Under the pieces are notes generated by a model. It worked only from the letters and a program-made list of their open reading frames with translations. It had not been told where the DNA came from and ran no database searches. Positions 24,741-32,427 of a stretch of 64,000 nucleotides of DNA are shown piece by piece. The translations under genes and the position numbers were made by a program. The stretch spans positions 27,948 through 91,947 of the forward strand of contig NZ_JAAXYC010000004.1 of the NCBI RefSeq assembly GCF_018619185.1, in the 5' to 3' direction. The DNA comes from Streptomyces sp. McG3. Lineage in GTDB: Bacteria > Actinomycetota > Actinomycetes > Streptomycetales > Streptomycetaceae. Numbering within the stretch: position 1 is the first letter of the stretch; each line of letters opens with the position of its first letter.

Positions 24741-25439
24741 TTAGGTGGAGGCGTGGACCGGGGAAACCGCGCTGGACTTGGCGAGCCCGTGGTTCTGCAT
24801 CGAGAACAGCCGGGCGTTGAGCCACATGCAGGGCTGGATGAGGGTGTCGACGAGGACCAGGAAGCAGACCGTGCCCACCCCGGTCGGCCCGCCCATGAGG
24901 TATCCCGATCCCAGAAGAATCAGCTCCAGGCTTCCCTTGGCCACCCAGAAGGGCCAGCCCCACCGGTGGACCATGCTGATGGCCACCAGGTCCATCGCGC
25001 GGATGCCCACCCCGCTCATGATGATCAGGGCCGATCCGTAGGTGCACAGAAGGACCCCGGCCAGCATGAGGGCGACGTCCGTGACGGGTATGTGGCCGGC
25101 GAGTCCGGTGGCGCGCAGCACGTCGATCATGCTGCCGCAGAGGAAGAAGGTGAAGAAGGGCGACAGCGGAGGCCGTCTGCGGTTCCAGCAGGCCCAGATC
25201 ACGAGGCAGACCACCGCCACGAGGGCCTGGGCGATTCCGATGGTCAGCGGAACGTGCTCCAGCAGCCCGAGCGCGAACACGTCCAGAGGGTCGGTACCCA
25301 GATCCGCGTTGATGAAGAACGCCGCGCCGAGGGAGAAGGAGAAGCACCCGGCCAGGTAGACGCCGTAGCGGGTTCGGCGCTCCGCCAGGTGGACGCGGAG
25401 GCGTGAGCCGGCGCCGCGATGGCGTGACGCATCATTCAT
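24741..25439 (-). CDS. YczE/YitT-like integral membrane protein
   Basis: 232 residues with about five hydrophobic helices: YGVYLAGCFSFSLGAAFF, IGIAQALVAVVCLVIW, PFFTFFLCGSMID, DVALMLAGVLLCTYG, VGTVCFLVLVDTLI. The pattern LGTDPLDVFALGL and GIRAMDLVA is typical of the YczE group. In Bacillus a yczE gene has been linked to full production of PKS/NRPS products, so a support role for this cluster is possible but unproven. The start at 25439 is preceded by GGGAG on the minus strand; longer forms are open but lack a good ribosome site. The gene ends 16 bases before the KAS III start, so it is probably the first gene of the leftward operon. Confidence 0.8.
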   Translation of the reverse strand: MNDASRHRGAGSRLRVHLAERRTRYGVYLAGCFSFSLGAAFFINADLGTDPLDVFALGLLEHVPLTIGIAQALVAVVCLVIWACWNRRRPPLSPFFTFFLCGSMIDVLRATGLAGHIPVTDVALMLAGVLLCTYGSALIIMSGVGIRAMDLVAISMVHRWGWPFWVAKGSLELILLGSGYLMGGPTGVGTVCFLVLVDTLIQPCMWLNARLFSMQNHGLAKSSAVSPVHAST

Positions 25440-25681
25440 GCGGACTCCCGAGTGAGACTGACGGTGGAGGGAGGGAGCGGCGGACGCGCCGCGCCCTGTC
25501 GGCGAGCCTGGCCGGTCCAGGGGGACGATCGCCCCGGTAGCACCCCCAGCACGCACCCCAGACTCGACCGAGCGGGGGCCGCGGTGCCTCCGGGTAGGCG
25601 GGCACGGCACCGCCGTCAGAATTCCGACAGTGATTCGCGTGCTCCGTGGTGTTTGCCGTGGGCGGCCGACAAGGTGGTCCC

Positions 25682-25855
25682 ATGAGAGATACCTGGGGTC
25701 CGGATCGCGGCGTGCTCGTAGCCGTGCGGGTGTCGGGTCTCGTCGGCCTGGCAGCCATCACAGCCGGTGCGCTGTCGAGCACCATGTGGATGGTCGGCGT
25801 CGGTGTCTGGGCCATGATCGCCGCGTTCCTCACCGAGCTCGTCTACCGGCCTTGA
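25682..25855 (+). CDS. Small hydrophobic protein of unknown function
   Basis: 57 residues, MRDTWGPDRGVLVAVRVSG followed by two short hydrophobic stretches (LVGLAAITAGALSS and VGVGVWAMIAAFLT). The ATG at 25682 has AAGGTGG a few bases upstream. It is probably a small membrane protein. It is divergent from the YczE-like gene across about 240 bases in which I see no other gene. Function not recognised. Confidence 0.5.
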   Translation: MRDTWGPDRGVLVAVRVSGLVGLAAITAGALSSTMWMVGVGVWAMIAAFLTELVYRP

Positions 25856-26129
25856 GAGCCAGGCGTTGGGCGGTCCTTCCCGCCTTCTGCCGCTCACTCC
25901 GCGCAGTTTCCCGGGGCTGAGCCGGACGGCATGCTGCCGGCAGCCGACCAGGCCGGCCACTCCCTGCCTCGGCGCTCCGATGCCGTGAGAAGCTCGTCGC
26001 TTCCGGGCTCGGTGTTGGTGTCCGAGGAGCCGGGGGCCGGGGGCCGGGAGCATCAGCGATCCGTAGGAAACGGCCGATGTCCGTGTAGGAGTGGGTGGCG
26101 GAGGTGCGCCCGGCTCGACGAGGCCTCGC

Positions 26130-26261
26130 GGACTTACCCCCCCGCTGCGGGAAGCGAGCTCCGCCCGACAGGACGCGCACCCGCGGCAGATCCGCGACGA
26201 CGACTTCACGTACGGGCTCGAACGGGTCCTCGACGGACTGGCGGCCCGGCTCGAAGCCTGA
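26130..26261 (+). pseudogene. Remnant of a TetR-type regulator C-terminus
   Basis: A short frame ending at 26261 reads ...DDDFTYGLERVLDGLAARLEA and stop, the usual last helix of TetR/AcrR regulators. No HTH domain or start is visible upstream, so this is a fragment. The surrounding stretch 25856-26129 holds no convincing gene. Confidence 0.45.
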
Positions 26262-26314
26262 CCGGGTCTCGACGCCGTCCGGGCATCTTCACTCGCCCCG
26301 GCCCCGTCGCCGGG

Positions 26315-27049
26315 TCATCGGCCCAGTCGTGCCCGGATGAGAGTGTCGAGTCGTCGCCACGCCGGGGACGACGCGTTGACCGTGCCCTGGATGAGGGCGG
26401 GGATCTCGGAGGTCCCGTCGTCCAGCTCGGGCAGTCCGTCCGGCCCGTAGCGCTCCAGGGTCGCCCCGACGATGCGGTCGGCGAGGTCGTCGACGCGAGG
26501 GTCGTCGGCGTCGAGGCCGCGCGCCTGGTCGTAGGCAAGGAAGAGCTGCCGCAGCGCGGGGTTCGCCAGCATCCCGGCCTGGTCGCGGAACAGCGTGAAC
26601 GCATGGTCCGGGTGGGTGGCGAACGCGAGGATCCACAGGTCGCGTTGCAGATCTACCCAGGCCTGCGTGAACCCCCAGCGGGCCAGCTGCTCCAGATGAC
26701 TTCCGACATCCTCCGGCAGCGGCGCCAGACGTCCGGCGGCGAGCCGGCGCAGACGGTCCCGAGTGGCCCGCAGGTCACGGATGCGGTCGGTGAGCTCGTC
26801 GTCAATCTGCCCGAGAGCCTGCTGGAAGGACGCATCGTCCGCTGCTCGCAGGTCCCGGATGCGGGCCAGTGGGACACCGGCCTCGGCGAGCGTACGGATC
26901 TTGATCAGGTCGATGGCGTCGTCCGCGCCGTACCGCCTGTAGCCGGACGCGTCGCGCCCCGGCTCGGGGAGCAGTCCCTTGTCGTGATAGACGCGGACGG
27001 TCTTCACCGACACCCCGACGGACCTGGCCAGCTGTCCAATGGTGATCAC
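26315..27049 (-). CDS. MerR-family transcriptional regulator
   Basis: 244 residues from the GTG at 27049 (V-ITIGQLARSVGVSVKTVR). The winged HTH is followed by YHDKGLLPEPGRDASGYRRY, a standard MerR DNA-binding signature, and a dimerisation helix with RIRDLRAADDASFQQALGQIDDEL. The C-terminal about 120 residues form an alpha-helical ligand domain without obvious metal-binding cysteines, so it may sense an organic or drug-like ligand. A longer frame begins at 27097 and would put its start inside the divergent promoter; I prefer the GTG. It is transcribed away from a MerR-type promoter that drives the small gene at 27104, probably its target. Confidence 0.85.
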   Translation of the reverse strand: MITIGQLARSVGVSVKTVRVYHDKGLLPEPGRDASGYRRYGADDAIDLIKIRTLAEAGVPLARIRDLRAADDASFQQALGQIDDELTDRIRDLRATRDRLRRLAAGRLAPLPEDVGSHLEQLARWGFTQAWVDLQRDLWILAFATHPDHAFTLFRDQAGMLANPALRQLFLAYDQARGLDADDPRVDDLADRIVGATLERYGPDGLPELDDGTSEIPALIQGTVNASSPAWRRLDTLIRARLGR

Positions 27050-27065
27050 CAGGCCATCGTCCCAC

Positions 27066-27097
27066 TTGACCCTTCCCTTGGGGCAGGGGTGCAGCAT
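27066..27097 (+). promoter_or_regulatory. MerR-type promoter with overlapping operator dyad
   Basis: TTGACC (27066-27071), a long 20-base spacer, then CAGCAT (27092-27097). Stretched 19-20 bp spacers are the hallmark of MerR-activated promoters. The spacer contains an imperfect dyad, ACCCTTCCC facing GGGGCAGGGGT. The next gene's ATG lies 7 bases after the -10 box, so the transcript would be leaderless or nearly so. Confidence 0.6.
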
Positions 27098-27103
27098 GGC
27101 GTC

Positions 27104-27391
27104 ATGCCGAACACGAACTTCGACTGGGACACCCTGCGCGAGCTGGCCGACGAGGGCAACGAAATCGCCCTGGACCGTCTGGCCGACCTCGCCGACGCAG
27201 CCGACGACCTCGATGAGCTGAGCGAACTCCTGGACGAGGGGGCCCCGCGCGCCGGTCTCCTGCTCACCCGACGAGCGGTGGCCGGCGGTGATCTGCGCGA
27301 ACTGCAGCGGATCTCGGACGCCGGTTACGACGGGGCCGGGCAGGAGCTGGACCGGCTGCTGAAGGCGCCCGCGGACCTCCCGGACCTCTAG
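27104..27391 (+). CDS. Small acidic leucine-rich protein, unknown function
   Basis: 95 residues, strongly acidic and rich in Leu, Ala, Asp and Glu, with short repeats of the type LADEGNEIALDRLADLADAA and LSELLDEG that suggest stacked helices. It has no membrane segment and no enzymatic motif. The ATG lies just behind a MerR-type promoter, with no room for a ribosome site, so translation may be leaderless. As the apparent target of the divergent MerR regulator it may be part of a stress or ligand response. Family not recognised. Confidence 0.65.
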   Translation: MPNTNFDWDTLRELADEGNEIALDRLADLADAADDLDELSELLDEGAPRAGLLLTRRAVAGGDLRELQRISDAGYDGAGQELDRLLKAPADLPDL

Positions 27392-27412
27392 GATCTGCCG
27401 TCGCAGCGCTTC

Positions 27413-27890
27413 TCATTCCGCCCGCTCGCAACCGAAGGGCCTGCCTTGTCCCTCGCTGTTCGCGACGGGGGACTCCTCGGCGGGGAAAGGGGCCGGGCTG
27501 ATCAGATAGCGGCTGCGCTCGGGCGAGGGCTCGTTGGTGATCCGGCGCACCAAGACGTCACGCATCTCGCCGATCAACGAAGTGAGTTCGTCCCGGCTGA
27601 GCCACATCAGGTGCCGGCGACAGCCCACCAGATCGGCGGCCGGATCGGCACCAGGTCGGTCGAGGTGGGCAATGAACTCGGCCAGCAGGGTCGCCATCGC
27701 CACGGCGAACACCTGCCGGTGCCCTTCGGCCGGAACCGGGGCAGCTGTGTCGGCGCCGATCACGGCCCGCTCGCGCCGCAGCCGATAGAGCCGCCCAACA
27801 GCCTCCCGGCGCCCGCTGCTCGCCCTCGACCTCCAGCGCGCTGCCGTCAGCCAGTAGCCTCATGTACCGGTACACGGTGGCCTTTGACAC
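27413..27890 (-). pseudogene. Frameshifted, N-terminally truncated winged-helix regulator
   Basis: Reading leftward, one frame gives the recognition-helix region VSKATVYRYMRLLADG (from 27890). After about 27820 the homologous sequence continues in another frame as RLYRLRRERAVIGADTAA and on to ...YLISPAPFPAEESP. The two halves match one regulator type seen in Streptomyces (HTH, then a helical domain with WLSRDELTSLIGEMR), so one base has been lost or gained. The first half of the HTH domain is also missing. Not functional as it stands. Confidence 0.6.
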
Positions 27891-28175
27891 GTCGGATCCA
27901 CTCGAACTGGATGTTTGGGCGTTGCTGCCGGATTCGTCGGTGACGAACCGGATGGTGCGGCTGGCGGTGTCACGGAGGAACCGTCGCGCAATTTCTCCAC
28001 TTCGGTATCGGTGACGCGATGTTCGAAGTCCCGGGCGAGGCGGGGCAGCAGCGACAGGCCCATGACGCCCGCGGTGAAGCAGGCGTCGATCTTCACGGCG
28101 TCGGCCCGGTCCTGCCCGCGCACCGTCCCCGCCCGCTTGGCCCCCGGGAGTACCCCTGATGCAGACGAGTCCTTC
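27891..28175. other. Stretch without a supported gene
   Basis: A leftward open frame covers this interval (it includes AVKIDACFTAGVMGLSLLPRLARDFEH). It has no ribosome site, overlaps the PadR operators and start, and its only family-like portion is too short to name. It may be decayed coding sequence belonging to the neighbouring broken regulator. Confidence 0.4.
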
Positions 28176-28232
28176 GTATCACCGGTACTCGGTGATACTG
28201 TGTAGTGGTACTCGGTACTACGGAGTACCGAG
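28176..28232 (+). promoter_or_regulatory. Two palindromic operators in front of the padR gene
   Basis: Palindrome 1: GTATCACCG (28176-28184), 5-base spacer, CGGTGATAC (28190-28198). Palindrome 2: CTCGGTACT (28211-28219), 4-base spacer, AGTACCGAG (28224-28232). Both are perfect with 9-bp arms. GGTACTCGGT also occurs as a direct repeat at 28184 and 28207, 23 bases apart. They lie 20-77 bases upstream of the padR start, as expected for autoregulation. Confidence 0.7.
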
Positions 28233-28252
28233 CGGGTGAGGAGGGCTCCGCC

Positions 28253-28579
28253 ATGGACGGCCTGACGGAGATGTTGAAGGGCACGCTCGAAGGATGCGTG
28301 CTCGAAATCATCGACCGCGAGGAAACCTACGGGTACGCCATCACTCGCCAACTGAACGACCTCGGCTTCGGTGACGTCATCGAGGGGACGGTGTACACCA
28401 TCCTGCTGCGGCTGGAGAGGAACAAGCTCGTCCAGGTGACGAAACGGCCGTCCGGGGTCGGTCCGCCGCGCAAGTTCTACGCGCTCAACGACGCCGGCCG
28501 TGAGGAACTCGCGACGTTCTGGGCGAAGTGGCAGTACGTCTCAACACGCATCGACAAGCTCAAGGAGGGCGGGCGATGA
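28253..28579 (+). CDS. PadR-family transcriptional regulator
   Basis: 108 residues, the compact PadR form: MLKGTLEGCVLEIIDREETYGYAITRQLNDLGFGDVIEGTVYTILLRLERNKLV, then the wing region KRPSGVGPPRKFYALNDAGREEL. These proteins are repressors that release DNA on binding phenolic or drug-like compounds and are often linked to exporters. The start ATG has GAGGAGG eight bases upstream, and I prefer it to an earlier GTG. Two perfect palindromes precede it. Its stop overlaps the next gene (ATGA), so regulator, two DUF1048 proteins and perhaps the downstream ABC exporter form one regulated unit. Confidence 0.92.
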   Translation: MDGLTEMLKGTLEGCVLEIIDREETYGYAITRQLNDLGFGDVIEGTVYTILLRLERNKLVQVTKRPSGVGPPRKFYALNDAGREELATFWAKWQYVSTRIDKLKEGGR

Positions 28580-28932
28580 ACTTCTGGGAGACCATCACCG
28601 GCAGCGATCTCACGAGGGAGTGGAAGGCGTTCGAAGTCAGGGCTGCGGCTCTGCCGGACGACCACCGGGAGGCGTGGGGGCAGATCAAGGTCCACCTCCT
28701 GCCCCACGGCAACTTCACCGGCCGCAATGTGATGCCGATCCTGGATTCCGCGCTGGGGCTCCTCGAAGAAACAGCTGCGGACGGGCAGAGCGCCAAGGAA
28801 GTGCTCGGCGACGATATCCAGGGATTCTGCGCGGCGTTGGTCGGTGGCGAAGGCGCGCGAACCTACCGCGACCGGTGGCGTGAGCAGTTGAACCGGAACG
28901 TCGCAAGGAAACTGAACCGGCTGGGAGGCTGA
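28576..28932 (+). CDS. DUF1048-family protein (first of two)
   Basis: 118 residues, cytosolic and helical, WETITGSDLTREWKAFEVRAAALP at the N-terminus, then YRDRWREQLNRNVARKL at the end. Proteins of this type are regularly encoded just after PadR regulators; their biochemical role is unknown to me. The ATG overlaps the padR stop. It is related to the next gene: both have an N-terminal helix, a motif of the type ALPxDHR/TLPPDYR and a following DIQGFC/DVAAFC segment, which suggests a tandem duplication. Confidence 0.75.
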   Translation: MNFWETITGSDLTREWKAFEVRAAALPDDHREAWGQIKVHLLPHGNFTGRNVMPILDSALGLLEETAADGQSAKEVLGDDIQGFCAALVGGEGARTYRDRWREQLNRNVARKLNRLGG

Positions 28933-28933
28933 C

Positions 28934-29260
28934 GTGGGCATCCAGGACATCATCGAAGGCAAGAAGCAGTGGCGCGCGCACACGGCTCGCGTCATGACAC
29001 TTCCGCCCGACTACCGGATCGTCTACCAGGAAATGCAGAAGTACTTCTTCAAAGTCGGACCGGTCGACCTGCCCGACGGACCTCTGCTCCCCGGGATCGT
29101 CGATTTCTTCGAGGAGGGCGTCGCTGCGGGCAAGGGGGTCCTGCAACTGATCGGCACGGATGTCGCCGCCTTCTGTGACGGCTTGATCAAGGACTCTGGT
29201 ACCTACGCGGACATCTATCAAGAGTCCGCCAGTAGGGCATCTGGCACCACTGAAAAGTAG
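28934..29260 (+). CDS. DUF1048-family protein (second of two)
   Basis: 108 residues starting with GTG, one base after the previous stop. MGIQDIIEGKKQWRAHTARVMTLPPDYRIVYQEMQKYFF is followed by DFFEEGVAAGKGVLQLIGTDVAAFCDGLI, the family core. The preceding gene is a paralogue. It has no signal peptide or membrane helix. It may form a heteromer with its neighbour or modulate the PadR protein, but this is inference from gene order only. A hairpin follows the stop codon. Confidence 0.75.
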   Translation: MGIQDIIEGKKQWRAHTARVMTLPPDYRIVYQEMQKYFFKVGPVDLPDGPLLPGIVDFFEEGVAAGKGVLQLIGTDVAAFCDGLIKDSGTYADIYQESASRASGTTEK

Positions 29261-29284
29261 GCCCCGCCTCGCTCCGGCGGGCCT
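29259..29284 (+). terminator. Hairpin after the PadR-DUF1048 genes
   Basis: AGGCCCCGCC and GGCGGGCCT pair with a single bulged base around a 7-base loop, directly at the stop codon. It may separate or attenuate transcription into the ABC exporter genes that start 121 bases further on. Confidence 0.5.
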
Positions 29285-29404
29285 GCCCCGCACGTGATTC
29301 CTCAGCCTCGGAACAACGCGATCAGACGTGGTCCGAGCCCACCGCGTGGTGCCGCAATCCTGTGCGCCGACGTAGCCGATTCCCCTGACCGATCAGGAAA
29401 CCAC

Positions 29405-30412
29405 ATGCCTTCATCTGTCATGCCCGCATCAAGAAAGGGCGACGGTCACCCGGCGCCGACCGCACTCTCCGCCGTCGGGCTCCGCAAGTCCTACGGTGAC
29501 AAGACCGTCCTGGACGGTATCGACCTGACCGTCCCGGCGGGCACGGTCTTCGCCCTGCTCGGCCCGAACGGCGCTGGCAAGACCACCGCCGTCAAGATCC
29601 TCTCCACCCTCATCACCGCCGACTCCGGTGAACTGAGCGTCGCCGGACACGATCTGGCCACCGATCCGCAGTCCGTGCGGGCCGCGATCGGTGTCACGGG
29701 GCAGTTCTCCGCCGTCGACGGGCTGATCACCGGCGAGGAGAACATGCTCCTCATGGCCGACCTCCACCACCTGCCCAAGGCCGAAGGACGACGCGTCACC
29801 GCCAAACTCCTGGAGCGCTTCGACCTGGTGGACGCGGCCAAGAAGCCCGCCTCGACCTACTCCGGCGGGATGAAGCGCCGCCTCGACATCGCCATGACCC
29901 TGGTCGGCGGGCCCCGCATCATCTTCCTCGACGAACCGACCACCGGCCTCGACCCCCGCTCCCGCCACACCATGTGGGGCATCATCCGCGAGCTGGTCAC
30001 CGACGGTGTGACCGTCTTCCTCACCACCCAGTACCTGGAAGAGGCCGACGAACTCGCCGACCGCATCGCCGTCCTCAACGACGGAAAGATCGCCGCCGAG
30101 GGCACCGCCGAAGAGCTCAAGCGGATCGTCCCCGGCGGACACGTCAAGCTCCGCTTCACCGACCCGGGCGCCTACCGGTCCGCCGCCTCCGCCCTGGGCG
30201 AGGCCGCCCGCGACGACGACGCGCTGGCGCTGCAGATCCCCAGCGACGGCAGCCAGCGCGAACTGCGCTCCATCCTCGACTGGCTGGACTCGGCCGGTGT
30301 CGAAGCCGACGAACTCACCGTCCACACCCCCGACCTCGACGACGTCTTCTTCGCCCTCACCGCCTCCACCGTCCCGGCCCAGAACAACCAGCCCAAGGAG
30401 AACGCCCGATGA
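29405..30412 (+). CDS. DrrA-like ABC transporter ATP-binding protein
   Basis: 335 residues. Walker A GPNGAGKTT, signature YSGGMKRRLDIAM, Walker B IIFLDEPTTGLD and the switch region TTQYLEEADELADRI are intact. The C-terminal extension ending LTVHTPDLDDVFFALT is that of the daunorubicin-resistance type, which powers drug or lipid export with a separate permease. The chosen ATG at 29405 is preceded by AT-richer sequence without a clear ribosome site. Its stop overlaps the permease start (ATGA). It lies behind a PadR operon, a common arrangement for inducible efflux. Confidence 0.92.
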   Translation: MPSSVMPASRKGDGHPAPTALSAVGLRKSYGDKTVLDGIDLTVPAGTVFALLGPNGAGKTTAVKILSTLITADSGELSVAGHDLATDPQSVRAAIGVTGQFSAVDGLITGEENMLLMADLHHLPKAEGRRVTAKLLERFDLVDAAKKPASTYSGGMKRRLDIAMTLVGGPRIIFLDEPTTGLDPRSRHTMWGIIRELVTDGVTVFLTTQYLEEADELADRIAVLNDGKIAAEGTAEELKRIVPGGHVKLRFTDPGAYRSAASALGEAARDDDALALQIPSDGSQRELRSILDWLDSAGVEADELTVHTPDLDDVFFALTASTVPAQNNQPKENAR

Positions 30413-31200
30413 GCAGCCTTTACCTTGCTGCACGCGACTCGAGAACGATGCTGCGCCGCAATCTCCTGCACGCCTGGCGCTACCCGTCCGGGACCCTGAA
30501 CCTGCTGCTCACACCCATCATGATGCTGCTGCTCTTCGTCTACATCTTCGGCGACGTGATGAGCGCGGGCATCGGTGGCGGTGGCGCGGACCGCTCCGAA
30601 TACATTGCTTATATCGTCCCCGGTCTGCTGTTGATGACCGTGGGCAGCACCGTGATCGGAGCCGCGGTGTCCGTCTGTTCGGACATGACCGAGGGCCTCA
30701 CCGCCCGCTTCCGCACCATGGCGATCTACCGGGGTTCTCTGCTGGTGGGGCATGTCGTCGGCGGCGTGCTGCAGTGCGTGATGAGCGTGGTCCTGGTCGG
30801 CGCGGTCGGGGTGGCGATCGGCTTTCGCACCACGGACGCCACCCTGCTGGAGTGGGCCGCGGCACTCGGGCTGGTAACGCTGTTCGCCCTGGCACTGACC
30901 TGGATCGCGGTCGCGATGGGCGCGGCCAGCCCCAACCCCGAGGCGGCCGGAAACATGGCGATGCCCCTGATCCTCCTGCCCCTCATCTCCAGCGCCTTCA
31001 TCCCCGCGGCGACCATGCCGGGATGGTTCCAGCCGATCGCCGAGTACCAGCCCTTCACCCCCGCCATCGAAACCCTCCGCGGTCTTCTCCTCGGCACCGA
31101 GATCGGTAACAACGGCTGGCTCACGATCGCCTGGTGCGCCGGCCTGACCGCACTCGGGTACCGCTGGTCGACAGCGCAGTTCAACCGCGACCCGAACTAG
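30409..31200 (+). CDS. DrrB-like ABC-2 permease
   Basis: 263 residues with six hydrophobic segments, among them LLLTPIMMLLLFVYIFGDV, YIVPGLLLMTVGSTVIGAAVSV, GVLQCVMSVVLVGAVGVAIGF and MPLILLPLISSAFIPAATMPGW. The ABC-2 signature region (MTEGLTARFRTMAIYRGSLL) is present. It partners the ATPase encoded immediately upstream with a 4-base overlap. The gene ends 28 bases before the left copy of a 25-bp direct repeat, so it is the last gene outside the inserted module that follows. Confidence 0.92.
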   Translation: MSSLYLAARDSRTMLRRNLLHAWRYPSGTLNLLLTPIMMLLLFVYIFGDVMSAGIGGGGADRSEYIAYIVPGLLLMTVGSTVIGAAVSVCSDMTEGLTARFRTMAIYRGSLLVGHVVGGVLQCVMSVVLVGAVGVAIGFRTTDATLLEWAAALGLVTLFALALTWIAVAMGAASPNPEAAGNMAMPLILLPLISSAFIPAATMPGWFQPIAEYQPFTPAIETLRGLLLGTEIGNNGWLTIAWCAGLTALGYRWSTAQFNRDPN

Positions 31201-31228
31201 CGGGGTTCGTTGACTGGCTCTATCCTCG

Positions 31229-31253
31229 GGTTGCCTTAACGGAGTTTGGTGGA
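31229..31253 (+). repeat. 25-bp direct repeat, left copy
   Basis: Begins GGTTGCCTTAACG and ends TTTGGTGGA. An exact 25-base match recurs at 37998-38022 in the same orientation, and weaker similarity continues a further 15 bases. The pair brackets the PIN-helicase-Abi module. It could be an attachment site or the end of a lost mobile element. Confidence 0.75.
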
Positions 31254-31383
31254 GTCGAGGGTCAGCAACCTAGACAACTGCGGAGCATGCCTAGAGCCGG
31301 AAAGCGGGTCTGCGCTCCCGGATGCCGGGCGGGAATGTCAGGAAATTTCTGCAGCGGTCGTGTTGGCCTGACATCATCCGCTG

Positions 31384-32214
31384 ATGATCGTCACTCCGAT
31401 ACCCGGAACCCACCGGGACAACGTGCTCAGCGCTTTGCGATCCGTCTTTGTTGCCGCGGGAAACCTGGACTCGCAGCACCACAGCTCCGCCTACGGCCGT
31501 CTCCTGGCTTACCTGGAGTGGGCCAACGATTCCCTGCGCCTGTTGGTCGGCCAGATCAGTGCGAGCGACATCGATCGTCTGATCAGGACTCGGATGTATC
31601 AGTCCCTGTTGGATGGTGTGGGGCATCTGGCAGGCAGTGACCAGCAGCGGTTGGTGAACGGGCTCCTCGCCAACGAGGTTAGGGAGCGCGTAGTCGCTCT
31701 GGAGGCGGCGGTGGGTGCCTTCCAACGGCAGATGCTGCGTTGGCCGGCTACGACTTCCGTGCTTGTGCTCGACACCAGTGTGTTCATCAAGCATGAGACG
31801 AAGCTGGAGGACACTGACTTCTTTGTGCTGGCGGGCGCTGGAGCTGAAGCGGTTCGGGTGACGGTGCCGATGGTGGTCGTCGACGAGCTGGACCGCCTGA
31901 AGGAGTCGAGGGATAAGCAGGTCCGGTGGCGGGCCGGGTACAGCCTCGCGGTGCTGGACCGGCTCCTGGATAGCAATGAGCGCCTGGGGCGGGTGAAGGT
32001 CGAGGTGCTCTTCGACAACCCGGGGCATGTGCGCCTGCCGGACGAGGATGACGAGATCGTGGACCGGGCCCTCGCCGTGCACGCGATCGCGGCCGGGGCA
32101 GCGCAGTTGGTCACGTATGACACAGGAATGGCGATGCGGGCGAAGTGGGCGAACTTGCCGGTGCTGAAGCTGCGGACGGATGCGGGTACGGGCCCGGAGC
32201 CGGAGAAGAGGTGA
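31384..32214 (+). CDS. PIN-domain ribonuclease-like protein with N-terminal helical domain
   Basis: 276 residues. Residues about 1-120 are helical and unassigned. The PIN domain starts at VLVLDTSVFIKHE and shows the expected acidic residues: Asp in LDTS, VVVDELDRLKES, DEDDEIVDRAL and YDTG. PIN proteins are metal-dependent RNases; here there is no small antitoxin gene next to it, unlike ordinary VapBC pairs. It is the first gene inside the direct-repeat-bounded module and precedes a large helicase by 213 bases. No good ribosome site precedes the ATG. Codon use is less GC-biased than in the flanking genes. Confidence 0.8.
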   Translation: MIVTPIPGTHRDNVLSALRSVFVAAGNLDSQHHSSAYGRLLAYLEWANDSLRLLVGQISASDIDRLIRTRMYQSLLDGVGHLAGSDQQRLVNGLLANEVRERVVALEAAVGAFQRQMLRWPATTSVLVLDTSVFIKHETKLEDTDFFVLAGAGAEAVRVTVPMVVVDELDRLKESRDKQVRWRAGYSLAVLDRLLDSNERLGRVKVEVLFDNPGHVRLPDEDDEIVDRALAVHAIAAGAAQLVTYDTGMAMRAKWANLPVLKLRTDAGTGPEPEKR

Positions 32215-32427
32215 CCTTGGGGGCCGGGGTGAGTCTTCTCGCGTTCGTGCTCGGCGGTGCTCCTGAAGTAGCTGCCCGCCTGCTACCTCAGGGGTGGCCG
32301 ATCGGGGCGGGCAATGATCCGATGCCTGTCTGAAAGACGTCGTAGCTGAGGTCTGCCACATTGCCTAAGTCGTAGCGCTCATGGATCCTGGAAGGCTTGC
32401 CACGGTGGCGGGCGTTTGGGGGATTTG
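32215..32427 (+). other. Intergenic stretch between PIN and helicase genes
   Basis: No supported gene. It may contain the helicase promoter, but I cannot point to convincing boxes. Confidence 0.4.

Noticed and set aside
25931..27103. Rightward open frame of about 390 codons before the small gene at 27104
   Set aside because: Antisense to the MerR gene; only the last 95 codons look like a protein and they have their own promoter and ATG.
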